The notes under the pieces: model-generated | Told to the model about the DNA's origin: nothing | What the model saw: the letters and a program-made list of their open reading frames with translations, nothing else | Database searches by the model: none | NCBI GenBank assembly: GCA_041482015.1 | Contig: JBGPCZ010000011.1 | Span: 1-60,407, forward strand | Reading direction: 5' to 3' | Length of the DNA: 60,407 nt | Source of the DNA: JACQFK01 sp041482015 | GTDB taxonomy: Bacteria; Planctomycetota; MHYJ01; JACPRB01 | In this document: piece after piece, positions 1 to 8,947 of the stretch | Layout of the letters: each line of letters starts with the position of its first letter | How positions within the stretch are numbered: position 1 is the stretch's first letter | Made by a program: the position numbers and the translations under genes

Positions 1-3000
1 GAATCCTGGAACGGGACGACGGTGACGGGGGCACCCACGGCGCGGAGCGGGGCGACGGCGGTGTGGACCGGCCGGGAGATGATCGTCTGGGGCGGCCAAG
101 CGGGCGGCGTCGCGGTCTCCTCGGGCGCCCGCTACGACCCGGTGAGCGATTCGTGGACCGTGCTGCCGGCCGGCGGCCCCTCGGCCCGCTTCGATCACAC
201 CGCGATCTGGACCGGACGCGAGATGATCCTCTGGGGTGGCTGGGACGGGACCACGTCCGTCAGCACCGGCGCCCGCTATAACCCGGTCACCAACGCCTGG
301 ACTGCTCTTCCGGCGGGCGCTCCCTCCGCGCGTCGAGAGCACACGGCGGTCTGGTCGGGTCGCGAGATGATCCTCTGGGGCGGCACCAACGGGGCGCCTC
401 AGAACTCCGGCGCGCGCTTCGACCCCGTGACGGGTCTGTGGGCCGCCGTTCCCTTGGCAGGAGCCCCTCCCTCGGCCCGCTCCCGCCACTCAGCCGTCTG
501 GGCCGAGCAAAAGATGGTCGTCTGGGGCGGCTGGGACGGCTCGATCTCCTCGGGGACTGGTGCAAGCTACGACCCGGTCGCCGGCACGTGGACGGCGGTC
601 TCGACCTCGGGAGCCCCCTCGGCGCGACGAGAGCAGACGGCCGTCTGGTCGGGTCGCGAGATGATCGTCTGGGGCGGCACCGACGGGGCGGTCCAGGGCA
701 CTGGAGCGCGCTACGACCCGCTTTACGATTCGTGGGTGCCGCTGCCTTCGGCGGGAGCGCCCTCGGCGCGCACGCTCCACACGGCGCTGTGGACAGGCCG
801 CGACGTGATCGTCTGGGGCGGCACCGACGGGGCAAGCCCGCTGGGGACGGGAGCGAGGTACGACCCGCTCGCGGATGTCTGGACGACGGTGCTCGGGGCG
901 GGAGCGCCCGGAGCCCGAAGCCGCCATGCGGCGGTCTGGACGGGGAGCTTGATGGTGGTGTGGGGAGGAGCTCCGGACACCCAGACGGGCTCCCGCTACC
1001 GTCCGCCCAACTGGCCCCAGGACGCCTGGACCCCGACTCCGACCGTCGGGGCCCCCTCCGGCCGGCGGGGCCATTCCGCCGTCTGGACCGGTCGCGAGAT
1101 GATCATCTGGGGCGGCTGGGACGGGACCGCATTCGTCAATACCGGAGGACGATACGACCCGGTCACCAATTCGTGGACCGCGACCTCCACCGTCAGCTCC
1201 CCTTCGGGCCGCTCTCGTCACACCGGCGTATGGACGGGACGGGAGATGATCGTCTGGGGTGGCGGGCAATCAAGCGGCGGGCGGTACGACCCGGTGACCG
1301 ACACTTGGACCCCCACGGCTCCGGTCGGCCTCAGCCTCGACGCCAGCGTTGCGGTCTGGACCGGTCGGGAGATGATCGTGAACGGAGGGAACGGCGCGGC
1401 ATACGACCCCCGCACGGACACGTGGAGGACCACCGGGAGCTCACCCCCTGCCGGCCGACAGTTCCACAAGGGCGTCTGGACGGGCCGCGAGTTTATCATC
1501 TGGGGAGGGTACGCCGGAACCGGCCTGGATTCGGGCGGCCGCTACGACCCGGTGACCGATGCGTGGACTCCGACCAATCTGACCGGTGCTCCTTCCCCCC
1601 GGGAACGACACTCCCTCGTCTGGACCGGCCGGGAAATGATCGTCTGGGGTGGATTCCCCCAGACGAACACCGGTGCGATGTACAACCCGGTCACGGACTC
1701 CTGGTATCCCACCAGCATGATCAACGTCCCGAACGCCCAGTACGACTCGGCGGCCGTGTGGACCGGACGCGAAATGATCATCTGGGCGGGAATTGGATAT
1801 TTGGGCGGAGGTACCAACACGGGGGCGCGCTTCGAGCCGACGTCCAACACCTGGGTCGCGACGTCGCTGGCCGGAGTTCCATCGGGTCGCACGGATTTCA
1901 CGGGAGTGTGGACTGGACGCGAGATGATCGCTTGGGGAGGTCAGTACCCCGACACCAATACCGGTGGTCGATACAGCGCCCCCACTCCCGCGCAACCCGG
2001 ATGGAACGCGCCGGGGCAGTGGAGGGGCGATGGAATCACTCCTATCGCTCCGGGAGAACAGATCCCGGATTCGACAGTGCGCTTTCGGGCGACGGTCTAC
2101 GATCCGAACCCGGGACTGACGGTCGCGCTCCAAGTCGAGCTCCGCCCGGTCGGGACGCCCTTCTCGGGTGTTCCCACCGCCACTGGCTCGTCCGTCGCCG
2201 CAACGGGAGGCGTTTCCGAAGTCATCCTCCCGGGAATCGCCGAAGGATCCTACCACTGGCAGGCCCGGGCGATCAACTCGTCCGCTGTCGCCGGTGCCTA
2301 TGCGCCATTCGGAGGAAACCTGGAGTCGGCGGCCGATTTCCGTGCGGACCCCAGTCCGCCCACGGGGGGAATCGTGCGGGACGGAGTCGCCGCCGACGTC
2401 AATCTCCAAAGTTCGCTGACTGCGATCTCGGCGAACTGGTCTGCGTTCGACGATCCCCAAAGCAGCATCGCCGGGTACGAGTGGGCGATTGGCACGACCA
2501 TCGGAGGCACTGACATACAGGGATTCGTCTACGTCGGACTCTCGACGACCGCCACGAATTCGTCCCTGGCACTCTCCTCGGGCGTGACCTACTACGTCAG
2601 CGTCCGCGCGACCAATGGGGTTGGTCTGAGCTCCACGGTCAGCTCCGACGGTGTCACGGTGGACGCCACGCCTCCCCTCGCTGGGACCGTCCGGGACGGC
2701 CGCGCGACCGACATCAACACTCAAACCTCGACGACGACGATCGAGGCCAACTGGTCGGGCTTTTCCGACCCGGGCAGCGGCATCGTCGGATACGAGTGGG
2801 CCATCGGAACCACTCCTGGGGGACAGCAGGTCCAGGCATTCGCGTCCGTGGGCCTGATGACGCGCGCCTCGACCAGCGCCACCGACACCATCCTCTCCCT
2901 CGCAAATGGCGCCACGGTTTTCGTGACCGTGCGCGCCACCAACGGCGCGGGCGGGAGGGTCTCGGCGACCAGCGACGGCGTAACGGTGAGCACCTCCGAC

Positions 3001-4170
3001 TCCTCGCCGCCCGCGCCTCCCGCGCTGTTTGTGGTCCTGGGGGCCGACAGCGCTTCGCTCCTGGACTGGCTCCCCAGCCCGAGCCTTGATGCCACGACCA
3101 CCCTGATCTGGTGGAAACCGACGGCTTCTCCGTGGACCGCGGCGACCCTCATCGAGGGGCTGACCGGGACGTCGACGACGATCCCGGGCCTCACCAACGG
3201 CACTTCCTATGACTTCATGCTCAAAGCGGTCGACAGCGCCGGCAACGAGTCAACCGGAATGTTCGGTTCCGCCACGCTCCAGCCTGCCATCAGCATCGAA
3301 GGGCTGGGTGGGTCTTTTTCCACAATCCAGTCCGCCATCGCCGCAGCCTCCCCGGGCCAGACCGTCCTGGTCGGACCCGGCGTGTACTCGGGCGACCTCA
3401 CGCTCGGCGCCGGCGTCTCGATCCAAGGCTCGTCGCCGAAGCACACCATCCTTGTCGGAACGGGATCGGGACCGGTGATCTCGGTGTCGGGCGTCTATCT
3501 CACCGACCCTGGTTCAGGGATCTCGCAGCTCACGATCGAGAACGGAGCCACCGGAGTGCAGGCCGGAGTCGCGGATGTCCTCCTGAGGAACGCGGTCATC
3601 CACCACATGACGGGCGCAGCGGTGACGGCCTCGGCGGGCGGCCGTCTCCAGGTCGTGAACTGCACCCTCATGAGCAACGGCGGCGATGGGATCGCCTCCG
3701 CCGCCACGACATCGGTCCGCAACTCAGTGGTCGGCAGGAACGTCGGGACCGGCGTTAACGCCCCGGCTGCCTCGGCGGTGAGCTACACGACCGCCTTCTT
3801 GAACACGACGGCCGATTTCGGCACGGGCATTTCCGGCACGGGAAACGGCACGGTGGTCCCCGCCTTCCGCGACGAGGCGACAAACGACTACACGGAGGCG
3901 CCGGGCTCCGCAACCATCGACGCGGGAGATACCCTCGACGCGTTCACCATCGAGCCCGCCCCCAACGGGAGCCGGATCAACCAAGGCGCCTTTGGAAACA
4001 CTCCATGGGCCGCGCCCTCCCCGGCACCGGCTGTTCCGACCGGCGCGGGTGGCGGCGGAGGCGGAGGTGGGGGATGCGGCCTAATCGGCCCAGAACTCAC
4101 TCTCATCCTTCTTCTCCTGAGCTTTCTCAGGAGACGTTTAAGCGAATATGCGAGGTGTTTCAAACACTAG
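1..4170 (+). CDS. Giant secreted Kelch-repeat / FN3 / beta-helix protein, 5' end missing
   Basis: The frame is open to the first base of the window and the repeat pattern already runs there, so the gene starts upstream; the GTG at 22 is only an internal codon. The first ~1990 nt hold 14 Kelch-like repeats of about 47 residues, each with a WTGREMIVWGG-type strand and a YDPVTDSW-type strand, predicting one or two beta-propellers. Next come an Ig-like segment, two closely similar FN3-like modules (nt ~2370-2990, both with GYEWAIGTT), a third FN3-like module (~3000-3270) and a right-handed beta-helix (~3290-3960). The C-terminus has a run of nine Gly, then CGLIGPE, a hydrophobic stretch and RRR, like a cell-surface sorting tail. 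It is probably a cell-surface or secreted adhesive protein; the exact role is unknown. Confidence 0.8.
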   Translation, partial: ESWNGTTVTGAPTARSGATAVWTGREMIVWGGQAGGVAVSSGARYDPVSDSWTVLPAGGPSARFDHTAIWTGREMILWGGWDGTTSVSTGARYNPVTNAWTALPAGAPSARREHTAVWSGREMILWGGTNGAPQNSGARFDPVTGLWAAVPLAGAPPSARSRHSAVWAEQKMVVWGGWDGSISSGTGASYDPVAGTWTAVSTSGAPSARREQTAVWSGREMIVWGGTDGAVQGTGARYDPLYDSWVPLPSAGAPSARTLHTALWTGRDVIVWGGTDGASPLGTGARYDPLADVWTTVLGAGAPGARSRHAAVWTGSLMVVWGGAPDTQTGSRYRPPNWPQDAWTPTPTVGAPSGRRGHSAVWTGREMIIWGGWDGTAFVNTGGRYDPVTNSWTATSTVSSPSGRSRHTGVWTGREMIVWGGGQSSGGRYDPVTDTWTPTAPVGLSLDASVAVWTGREMIVNGGNGAAYDPRTDTWRTTGSSPPAGRQFHKGVWTGREFIIWGGYAGTGLDSGGRYDPVTDAWTPTNLTGAPSPRERHSLVWTGREMIVWGGFPQTNTGAMYNPVTDSWYPTSMINVPNAQYDSAAVWTGREMIIWAGIGYLGGGTNTGARFEPTSNTWVATSLAGVPSGRTDFTGVWTGREMIAWGGQYPDTNTGGRYSAPTPAQPGWNAPGQWRGDGITPIAPGEQIPDSTVRFRATVYDPNPGLTVALQVELRPVGTPFSGVPTATGSSVAATGGVSEVILPGIAEGSYHWQARAINSSAVAGAYAPFGGNLESAADFRADPSPPTGGIVRDGVAADVNLQSSLTAISANWSAFDDPQSSIAGYEWAIGTTIGGTDIQGFVYVGLSTTATNSSLALSSGVTYYVSVRATNGVGLSSTVSSDGVTVDATPPLAGTVRDGRATDINTQTSTTTIEANWSGFSDPGSGIVGYEWAIGTTPGGQQVQAFASVGLMTRASTSATDTILSLANGATVFVTVRATNGAGGRVSATSDGVTVSTSDSSPPAPPALFVVLGADSASLLDWLPSPSLDATTTLIWWKPTASPWTAATLIEGLTGTSTTIPGLTNGTSYDFMLKAVDSAGNESTGMFGSATLQPAISIEGLGGSFSTIQSAIAAASPGQTVLVGPGVYSGDLTLGAGVSIQGSSPKHTILVGTGSGPVISVSGVYLTDPGSGISQLTIENGATGVQAGVADVLLRNAVIHHMTGAAVTASAGGRLQVVNCTLMSNGGDGIASAATTSVRNSVVGRNVGTGVNAPAASAVSYTTAFLNTTADFGTGISGTGNGTVVPAFRDEATNDYTEAPGSATIDAGDTLDAFTIEPAPNGSRINQGAFGNTPWAAPSPAPAVPTGAGGGGGGGGGCGLIGPELTLILLLLSFLRRRLSEYARCFKH
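4113..4134 (+). other. Perfect 9-bp hairpin at the 3' end of the Kelch gene
   Basis: TCTCCTGAG, a four-base loop and CTCAGGAGA form a perfect stem inside the last 20 codons of the giant gene, in the stretch encoding the hydrophobic tail and its basic end. No T-run follows, so it is not a classical intrinsic terminator. It may be chance or an mRNA-stability structure. Confidence 0.35.
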
Positions 4171-4382
4171 CGCCACCATCGCCCTTGCGACCCTAACCTT
4201 GCTCGCAGATCTGCAGCTCCATCCACCTGTTGAAGTTTGACCGCATCCTCACCCCCACGGTCGCCCTGCGGTGGTTGGGGCGGCTGCACCCTTCCCCACT
4301 GACTATGGGATGGTTCTCTGAATGCCTGTGCCGAAAGTTACACAGGTTAGAAGCCACCAAGGTTGACCTTCCAAAACGGGGA

Positions 4383-4811
4383 TTATGACGCCCGCAATTC
4401 GGCGAGCCGGGCGTCGCCCAGGTAGATGGCATCAATGATCGCGAATACTTCGGTTGCCATCGGAGTACCGATCACTTCATCCCTTCGAAGAGCTCTGCCT
4501 ACCAATTCACTTCCAGCAACAGTGCGTCCTGAGCTGTCGATGACCATGAACTCCGGACCTTTCTCAGTAGGTCGGTAGCACAGGGAAACGGCATAACGAT
4601 CCTCTCGCCCAACACCTTCGCCCCACTTCCCAAGAACCAGGTCAAAGTTCGCGCCATGATCGGGCCGCCCGAGCGTCCAGTGGACAAAATAGGCCGCTGT
4701 GGGCTGCTCACCCGAGTAGATGAATCCCGACACCGCTCTGCTGTTGTTGCCGCAGCATGCGCACGAGCCAACGTCGTGCGCGGCGTTCTGTTCCACTCGC
4801 AAGGTTGTCAT
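4383..4811 (-). CDS. Hypothetical 142-aa protein with CxCC motif
   Basis: The ATG at 4811 is chosen because the reading frame further upstream is Arg/Gly/Ala-rich shadow sequence of the neighbouring gene, whereas from MTTLRVEQ onward the composition is that of a normal globular protein. The N-terminal third has a Cys cluster (GSCACCGN, residues 16-22) that could bind metal. The rest is alpha/beta-like, with no signal peptide or membrane segment. I do not recognise the family. It lies alone between the giant surface protein and the DUF4230-like gene, and a 212-bp stretch without a recognisable gene (4171-4382) separates it from the former. Its base composition is less G+C-rich than its neighbours, so recent acquisition is possible. 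Confidence 0.6.
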   Translation of the reverse strand: MTTLRVEQNAAHDVGSCACCGNNSRAVSGFIYSGEQPTAAYFVHWTLGRPDHGANFDLVLGKWGEGVGREDRYAVSLCYRPTEKGPEFMVIDSSGRTVAGSELVGRALRRDEVIGTPMATEVFAIIDAIYLGDARLAELRAS

Positions 4812-4888
4812 CCCCGCGATATTACCTCCCAATGATGCAACCGAAAATGTGCTCAAAGACAGGCTGCTGACCGCGGGCCGGGAATCCG

Positions 4889-5566
4889 CTACGCGCCCGT
4901 CTTTCCCGGCGCGAGCGCCCGCTCGCCCGGGCCCGGCTCCAGGACGCGCACGCCGCTGAAGCCGGCCGATCGCGCCAGCGCCGTGAGGATCGCCTCCGCG
5001 GAGAGCCGCGCCTCGGGGCCCAGCTGGTCGGCGTGCTTCTCCGCCTCCTTCCGGGCCGATTCCTGCGCCGCCTCCATGATCTTCTGGCGCGTCTGGTCGT
5101 CCATGTCGCTCTGGAAGATGTTCACCGCGCGCGGGAGGAGCCAGTCCAGGAGCTGCCCCTTCTCCGTGTGCCAGAAGCGCACGTCGGCCAGGCTGATTTC
5201 GTGCCCCGGCCTTCCCAGCGTCACCTCCAGGATCCCCGGATCGCCCGGCGCGATCATCACCGACGCGGGATCGCGGAGGTTGTATTTGAAGCGGATCTCG
5301 AACCGGAAGATCATGATCGTCTTGTTCTGGCTCCAGAGCCAGCCCAGGAACTTCTTCCCCACGTCGCCGAAGATGTGGTCCTCGCCCACGGCGGGAATCG
5401 ACCAGTAGGCGCGGAGCACGACAAGCTCGCCGACCCGGCGCAGGCCTTCGAGCGCGCTCCCGGCGAGCGCCTCCGCCTGGCCGCCCTTCCCCCGCCTCCG
5501 CGAAAAGAAAAGCGCCCCGCCCAGCCCGAGGCACGCCGCAATCAGGACGCCAACCAGGATTTCCAT
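4889..5566 (-). CDS. Membrane-anchored DUF4230-like protein
   Basis: This is a 225-aa protein with one N-terminal hydrophobic segment (residues ~3-22) followed by basic residues (FSRRRGKGG), so the bulk should lie on one face of the membrane with an uncleaved anchor. The middle (about 40-180) has the look of DUF4230: a start of the type ELVVLRAYWSIPAV, a strand-rich core with charge-balanced turns, then a helical part rich in Glu/Ala (QESARKEAEKHADQL). The C-terminal ~40 residues form a two-strand segment. The function of this family is unknown. A perfect TATAAT at 5578-5583 lies 11 nt upstream of the ATG and there is no clear Shine-Dalgarno, so the mRNA leader may be very short. The family call is from pattern memory, not a search. 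Confidence 0.6.
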   Translation of the reverse strand: MEILVGVLIAACLGLGGALFFSRRRGKGGQAEALAGSALEGLRRVGELVVLRAYWSIPAVGEDHIFGDVGKKFLGWLWSQNKTIMIFRFEIRFKYNLRDPASVMIAPGDPGILEVTLGRPGHEISLADVRFWHTEKGQLLDWLLPRAVNIFQSDMDDQTRQKIMEAAQESARKEAEKHADQLGPEARLSAEAILTALARSAGFSGVRVLEPGPGERALAPGKTGA

Positions 5567-5593
5567 TCGTTCCGTTGATTATACCCGCGCCTC

Positions 5594-5640
5594 GTTCCTC
5601 TTCTCTTATCTCTTTATCTCCTCGTATCTCTTCATCTCCT
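5594..5640. repeat. Pyrimidine-rich degenerate tandem repeat (TATCTC units)
   Basis: The spacer between two minus-strand genes is an almost pure C/T tract with four TATCTC/CATCTC units starting at 5607, 5615, 5625 and 5633, spaced 8-10 bases. On the minus strand it reads as GAGATA/GAGATG purine repeats. It is non-coding. It resembles in style the tracts at 37018 and 49894. Confidence 0.55.
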
Positions 5641-7873
5641 AGAGGTTCTCTTCAATCGTGATCGACGCCACCTCCTTCAGGTCCGTCATCCCCTTGAGCA
5701 CCTTCCGGATGCCGTCCTGCTTGAGCGTCGTCATGCCGCTCTCGCGCCCCGCCTTCCCCAGCAGATCCGCGGAGGCCTTCTGCTGGACAAGCTTGCGGAC
5801 CGGGGGCGTCACGACCAGGAACTCGTGGATGCCCACCCGGCCCCGGTAGCCCGTCTTGAAGCAGGGGTCGCACCCCTTGCCGCGCTTGAGCGTCAACCGC
5901 TTCCGGTCTACGCGGAGCGCGTCGAACTTCGCGGGGTCGCCGAACTGGCCGCGCAGGTCCTGGAATTCGTCCGCGGAAGGCGTGTAGGTCTCGGCGCACG
6001 ACTCGCAGATCCGGCGGACCAGGCGCTGGGCCAGGACGCCCAGGAGGCTGCTCCCGAACATAAACGGGTCGAGCCCCATCTCGAGCAGCCGCGTCACCGT
6101 CTCGGGGGCGCTGTTCGTGTGGAGCGTGGAGAGGACGAGGTGGCCCGTGAGCGACGCCTCGATCGCCGCGTCGGCCGTCTCCCGGTCCCGGATCTCGCCG
6201 ATCATGATCACGTCCGGGTCGCAGCGGAGGAACGCGCGGAGCGCCCGCTCGAAGGTGAGCCCGATCTGCGAATGCATCTGGACCTGGCGGATCCCCTCCT
6301 GCGTGATCTCGACCGGGTCCTCCGCCGTCCAGACCTTGACCGACGGCCCTTTGACATGCGAGAGGGCCGCGTGGAGGGTGGTCGTCTTGCCCGATCCCGT
6401 CGGGCCGACGCAGAGGACGATCCCGTGCGGCTGATCGATCACCTTCTTGAACCGGTCCAGCGTCTCCTGCTCCATCGCGATCTGGTCGAGCTTGAGCACC
6501 TGGTACTCCGGCAGCAGCCGCAGCACCACGTCCTCGTTCCCGCCGACCGTCGGCATGATGGCCACGCGGAGGTCGGTCTTCCGGCCCTTCTTGTCCTTGA
6601 GCCGGATCTTGCCGTCCTGGGGCAGGCGGTGCTCCGCGATGTTCAGCTGGGCCATGATCTTGATCCGCGAGATGACGGGACGCGAGCACGCCTCCTTGAT
6701 CTGCAGGTGGTCGTGGCAGACGCCGTCGACCCGGAACCGGATCTCCAGACCGCCCGTATGGGTCGTCTCCAGGTGGATGTCGGAGGCACCCCGGTCCACG
6801 GCCGCCTGGATCGTGTCGTTCACGAGGCGGATCGTCTTCGAGTCGATCTGGGCGTTGGGCTGTCCCGCGAGGTCATAGCCCGTCTCGTCGACGCCCACCG
6901 TCTCCCACTCGGCGGCCTCGGGGGGCGCGGCGGCGCCGGCCGCGGGCTCGGCCGGCCCTGCGGCCGCCAGGAATTTGTCGAGCGCCTCCAGGATGTCCTC
7001 GCGGACCGCGACGCTGAGCGAGAGCTTCTCCGAGCCCGCCAGCCGGCCGATGTCGTCGATGAGCGTGAGATTATGGGGGTTCACGATCACGACTTCGATG
7101 AGGTCGCCCTTCCATCCCACGGGGAGGACGGCGTGCGTCCGGAGGAACTCGGGGGAGAAACGCCGGATCACGTCCGGCGCGACCGGCCGGCTTTCCGGGG
7201 AGGGAGTGAAGGGAACCTCGAAGTGCTCGGCCAGGCTCCGCCCGAGCGCCATCTTCTCGACGCCGTACCGGGCGAGCAGGATCTGCTCCAGCGAGCAGTT
7301 CTCCCTCGCCGCCTCCTCGCGCGCCTTCTTGAGGATGTCGCGGGTGACCGCACCGCTCTGGAGGAGAAAGTCATAAGGGGTCGCCCGGACCGTCCCTTCG
7401 AGGATCTCCTGGAGGCGGCGGCCGACGGAGAGCGCCAGGTCGTAGAAGACCTTGAGCCGCTCCTCTTCCACGACGGCGTCCTTCGCGCCGTGCGTGAGTT
7501 CCAAGACGCCGGCCAGGTCCCCGTTGGCGAGGATGGGGGTCGCCACGACGTAGCGCTTGACGCTCTCGGCATCCCGCTTCCAGGCGAACGATTTCTTCCG
7601 CGTCATCGCCGCGTAGCCGACGACGCTCGACGGATCGACCTGGACGCGGAGCTCCCGCACGCGCTTGCCCTGGAGGATGCGGGCGTAGAATTCCTCGGTC
7701 AGCGGATCGCGGAGGTAGAGGCGGACGCTGCCCGCGCCGAGGAGCGCGGCAAGATCCGCCGTGATCTTGTGCGACAGGTCTTCAAGGGTCGCCGTCTTGA
7801 TGGCGGCGACGATCCGCTTGCGCCCGTTCTCGAGCTGCGAGCGCGTGATCCCCAGGCCGGACTTGGTGGCCAT
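5639..7873 (-). CDS. GspE/PilB-type secretion ATPase with N-terminal GAF domain
   Basis: A hexameric AAA+ ATPase of the type II secretion / type IV pilus assembly class that powers pseudopilus or pilus extension at the inner membrane. The ATG at 7873 (744 aa) is preferred over one 19 codons upstream because GGGAGGG sits just ahead of it. Residues ~20-165 look like a GAF domain, which is not part of standard GspE. Residues 175-305 are the MshEN/GspE-N helical domain, followed by an Ala/Pro-rich linker to ~330. In the ATPase domain are Walker A GPTGSGKTTT (490-499), the Asp box, Walker B MIGEIRDRE (557-565), a His box (TGHLVLSTLHTN) and the Zn tetracysteine (C623, C626, C668, C671). No other secretion gene is nearby. 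The GAF domain suggests control by a small ligand. Confidence 0.93.
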   Translation of the reverse strand: MATKSGLGITRSQLENGRKRIVAAIKTATLEDLSHKITADLAALLGAGSVRLYLRDPLTEEFYARILQGKRVRELRVQVDPSSVVGYAAMTRKKSFAWKRDAESVKRYVVATPILANGDLAGVLELTHGAKDAVVEEERLKVFYDLALSVGRRLQEILEGTVRATPYDFLLQSGAVTRDILKKAREEAARENCSLEQILLARYGVEKMALGRSLAEHFEVPFTPSPESRPVAPDVIRRFSPEFLRTHAVLPVGWKGDLIEVVIVNPHNLTLIDDIGRLAGSEKLSLSVAVREDILEALDKFLAAAGPAEPAAGAAAPPEAAEWETVGVDETGYDLAGQPNAQIDSKTIRLVNDTIQAAVDRGASDIHLETTHTGGLEIRFRVDGVCHDHLQIKEACSRPVISRIKIMAQLNIAEHRLPQDGKIRLKDKKGRKTDLRVAIMPTVGGNEDVVLRLLPEYQVLKLDQIAMEQETLDRFKKVIDQPHGIVLCVGPTGSGKTTTLHAALSHVKGPSVKVWTAEDPVEITQEGIRQVQMHSQIGLTFERALRAFLRCDPDVIMIGEIRDRETADAAIEASLTGHLVLSTLHTNSAPETVTRLLEMGLDPFMFGSSLLGVLAQRLVRRICESCAETYTPSADEFQDLRGQFGDPAKFDALRVDRKRLTLKRGKGCDPCFKTGYRGRVGIHEFLVVTPPVRKLVQQKASADLLGKAGRESGMTTLKQDGIRKVLKGMTDLKEVASITIEENL

Positions 7874-7966
7874 ATTCCCTCCCCAGCGCAATCCCTGAAG
7901 GGAGTCTATCCCGCCAGGGGCTGTTGGCAAGGAGGGATCGGGAGGATCGAATGAGACGAGCGGGGC

Positions 7967-8899
7967 CTACTTCGGCGTCCCGGGCTTGGGCATAGGGCCG
8001 GGCATTCCCGGCGGGTGGAATCCCTTGGGAAGGCGGGGACGATACGAACGGCCCCGCGAGTAGGATCGGCGGCCGGTCATGCCGGCTTCCGAAGGCTTCG
8101 ATTTCGCGGCCGGGGTCGTCGCCGCCGGCGCCGCGGGTTTCGTACCCGTCACGACCGGGGTGGACGCGGCCGGGGTCGAGGCGGCGGGCGTCACGGGTTT
8201 CTCCGCGGGCACCGGCGCGGTCATCGCCTCGATCTCCTTGTCCGAGAGGCGCGCCTTGTCGAGCGCCGCCGCGTCGACCACCGAAAGCCACCACGTGTCG
8301 TTCCCGTCGGCGTCGGCCTCCCGCTCGATTTCGAAGACGAGCCCCGCCCGCTCCTTCTTGTCCTGGTCCTTCTTGAAGTCGAGCGACCGCAGCGTTTCCA
8401 CGTCCTTCGGGTCGGAGAGCATCTGTGAAAGAACCGCGATACATTCCTCGCGTGCCGCGGTGAGCTTGAGGCTGTCCCGGGTCAAACCGATTTCGAGATC
8501 CGCCGGATGATCGAGGTCGCCGTAGACGTTGAACTGGCGATCGCCCGCGCGGCTGGCCACGTACGGAACGTTTTTCAACGTCCCCTTGTCGATCACCATC
8601 GCCGGGACCGGGTGGAGATCCTTGGTCCAGGGACGCGTCGCGAGGACCTCGTAGCACTTCTCCCAGCCCGCGATGCGGCCGGGGCCTTCACCCGCGGGCG
8701 GCGCGGACTTCTCGATCGAAGCGATCTCCGCGCGGTTGACCGTGACCGTCCCGTATTTCAGCCGGATCACGACCTCGCCCGACTCCTCCTTGAGGATGAC
8801 CCCCTCAAGCGTGCTGCCGTTTTGGAGCTTGATCGTGTCGGCGGCCACGGGCGACGCCAGCACCAGGAAGGCGGCGATAGACGTCGCGAGTCGAAGCAT
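7967..8899 (-). CDS. Secreted protein of unknown function with Pro/Ala-rich tail
   Basis: This 310-aa protein has a clear signal peptide (residues 1-20, cleavage near VAADTIKLQ). Residues 21-65 form a small beta module of the form IKLQNGSTLEG...VVIRLKYGTVTV...IASIEK, an 'LxNGxxLEGxI' unit common in secreted planctomycete proteins. It reads like a short SH3-like barrel, but I have no firm domain name. The middle (70-240) is mixed alpha/beta with no catalytic motif I can see. From ~245 to the end the chain is low complexity: Ala/Pro/Thr repeats, then a Gly/Ser/Arg/Tyr and Pro/Met-rich tail ending GPMPKPGTPK, probably disordered. It stands between the ATPase gene and trmB on the same strand, with gaps of 93 and 48 nt. 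Confidence 0.75.
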   Translation of the reverse strand: MLRLATSIAAFLVLASPVAADTIKLQNGSTLEGVILKEESGEVVIRLKYGTVTVNRAEIASIEKSAPPAGEGPGRIAGWEKCYEVLATRPWTKDLHPVPAMVIDKGTLKNVPYVASRAGDRQFNVYGDLDHPADLEIGLTRDSLKLTAAREECIAVLSQMLSDPKDVETLRSLDFKKDQDKKERAGLVFEIEREADADGNDTWWLSVVDAAALDKARLSDKEIEAMTAPVPAEKPVTPAASTPAASTPVVTGTKPAAPAATTPAAKSKPSEAGMTGRRSYSRGRSYRPRLPKGFHPPGMPGPMPKPGTPK

Positions 8900-8947
8900 G
8901 CCTATTCAACACGGGGGCGATGCATAACGTCGCTCATAATGGGCGGC

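Noticed and set aside
1..1990. Direct-repeat array at the left end, considered as a CRISPR or satellite
   Set aside because: The repeats are in-frame Kelch units with variable, coding spacers of ~47-residue period.
4171..4382. Possible mobile-element remnant between the Kelch gene and the next gene
   Set aside because: The composition is odd and one frame looks protein-like, but I find no inverted repeats, duplication or recognisable motif.
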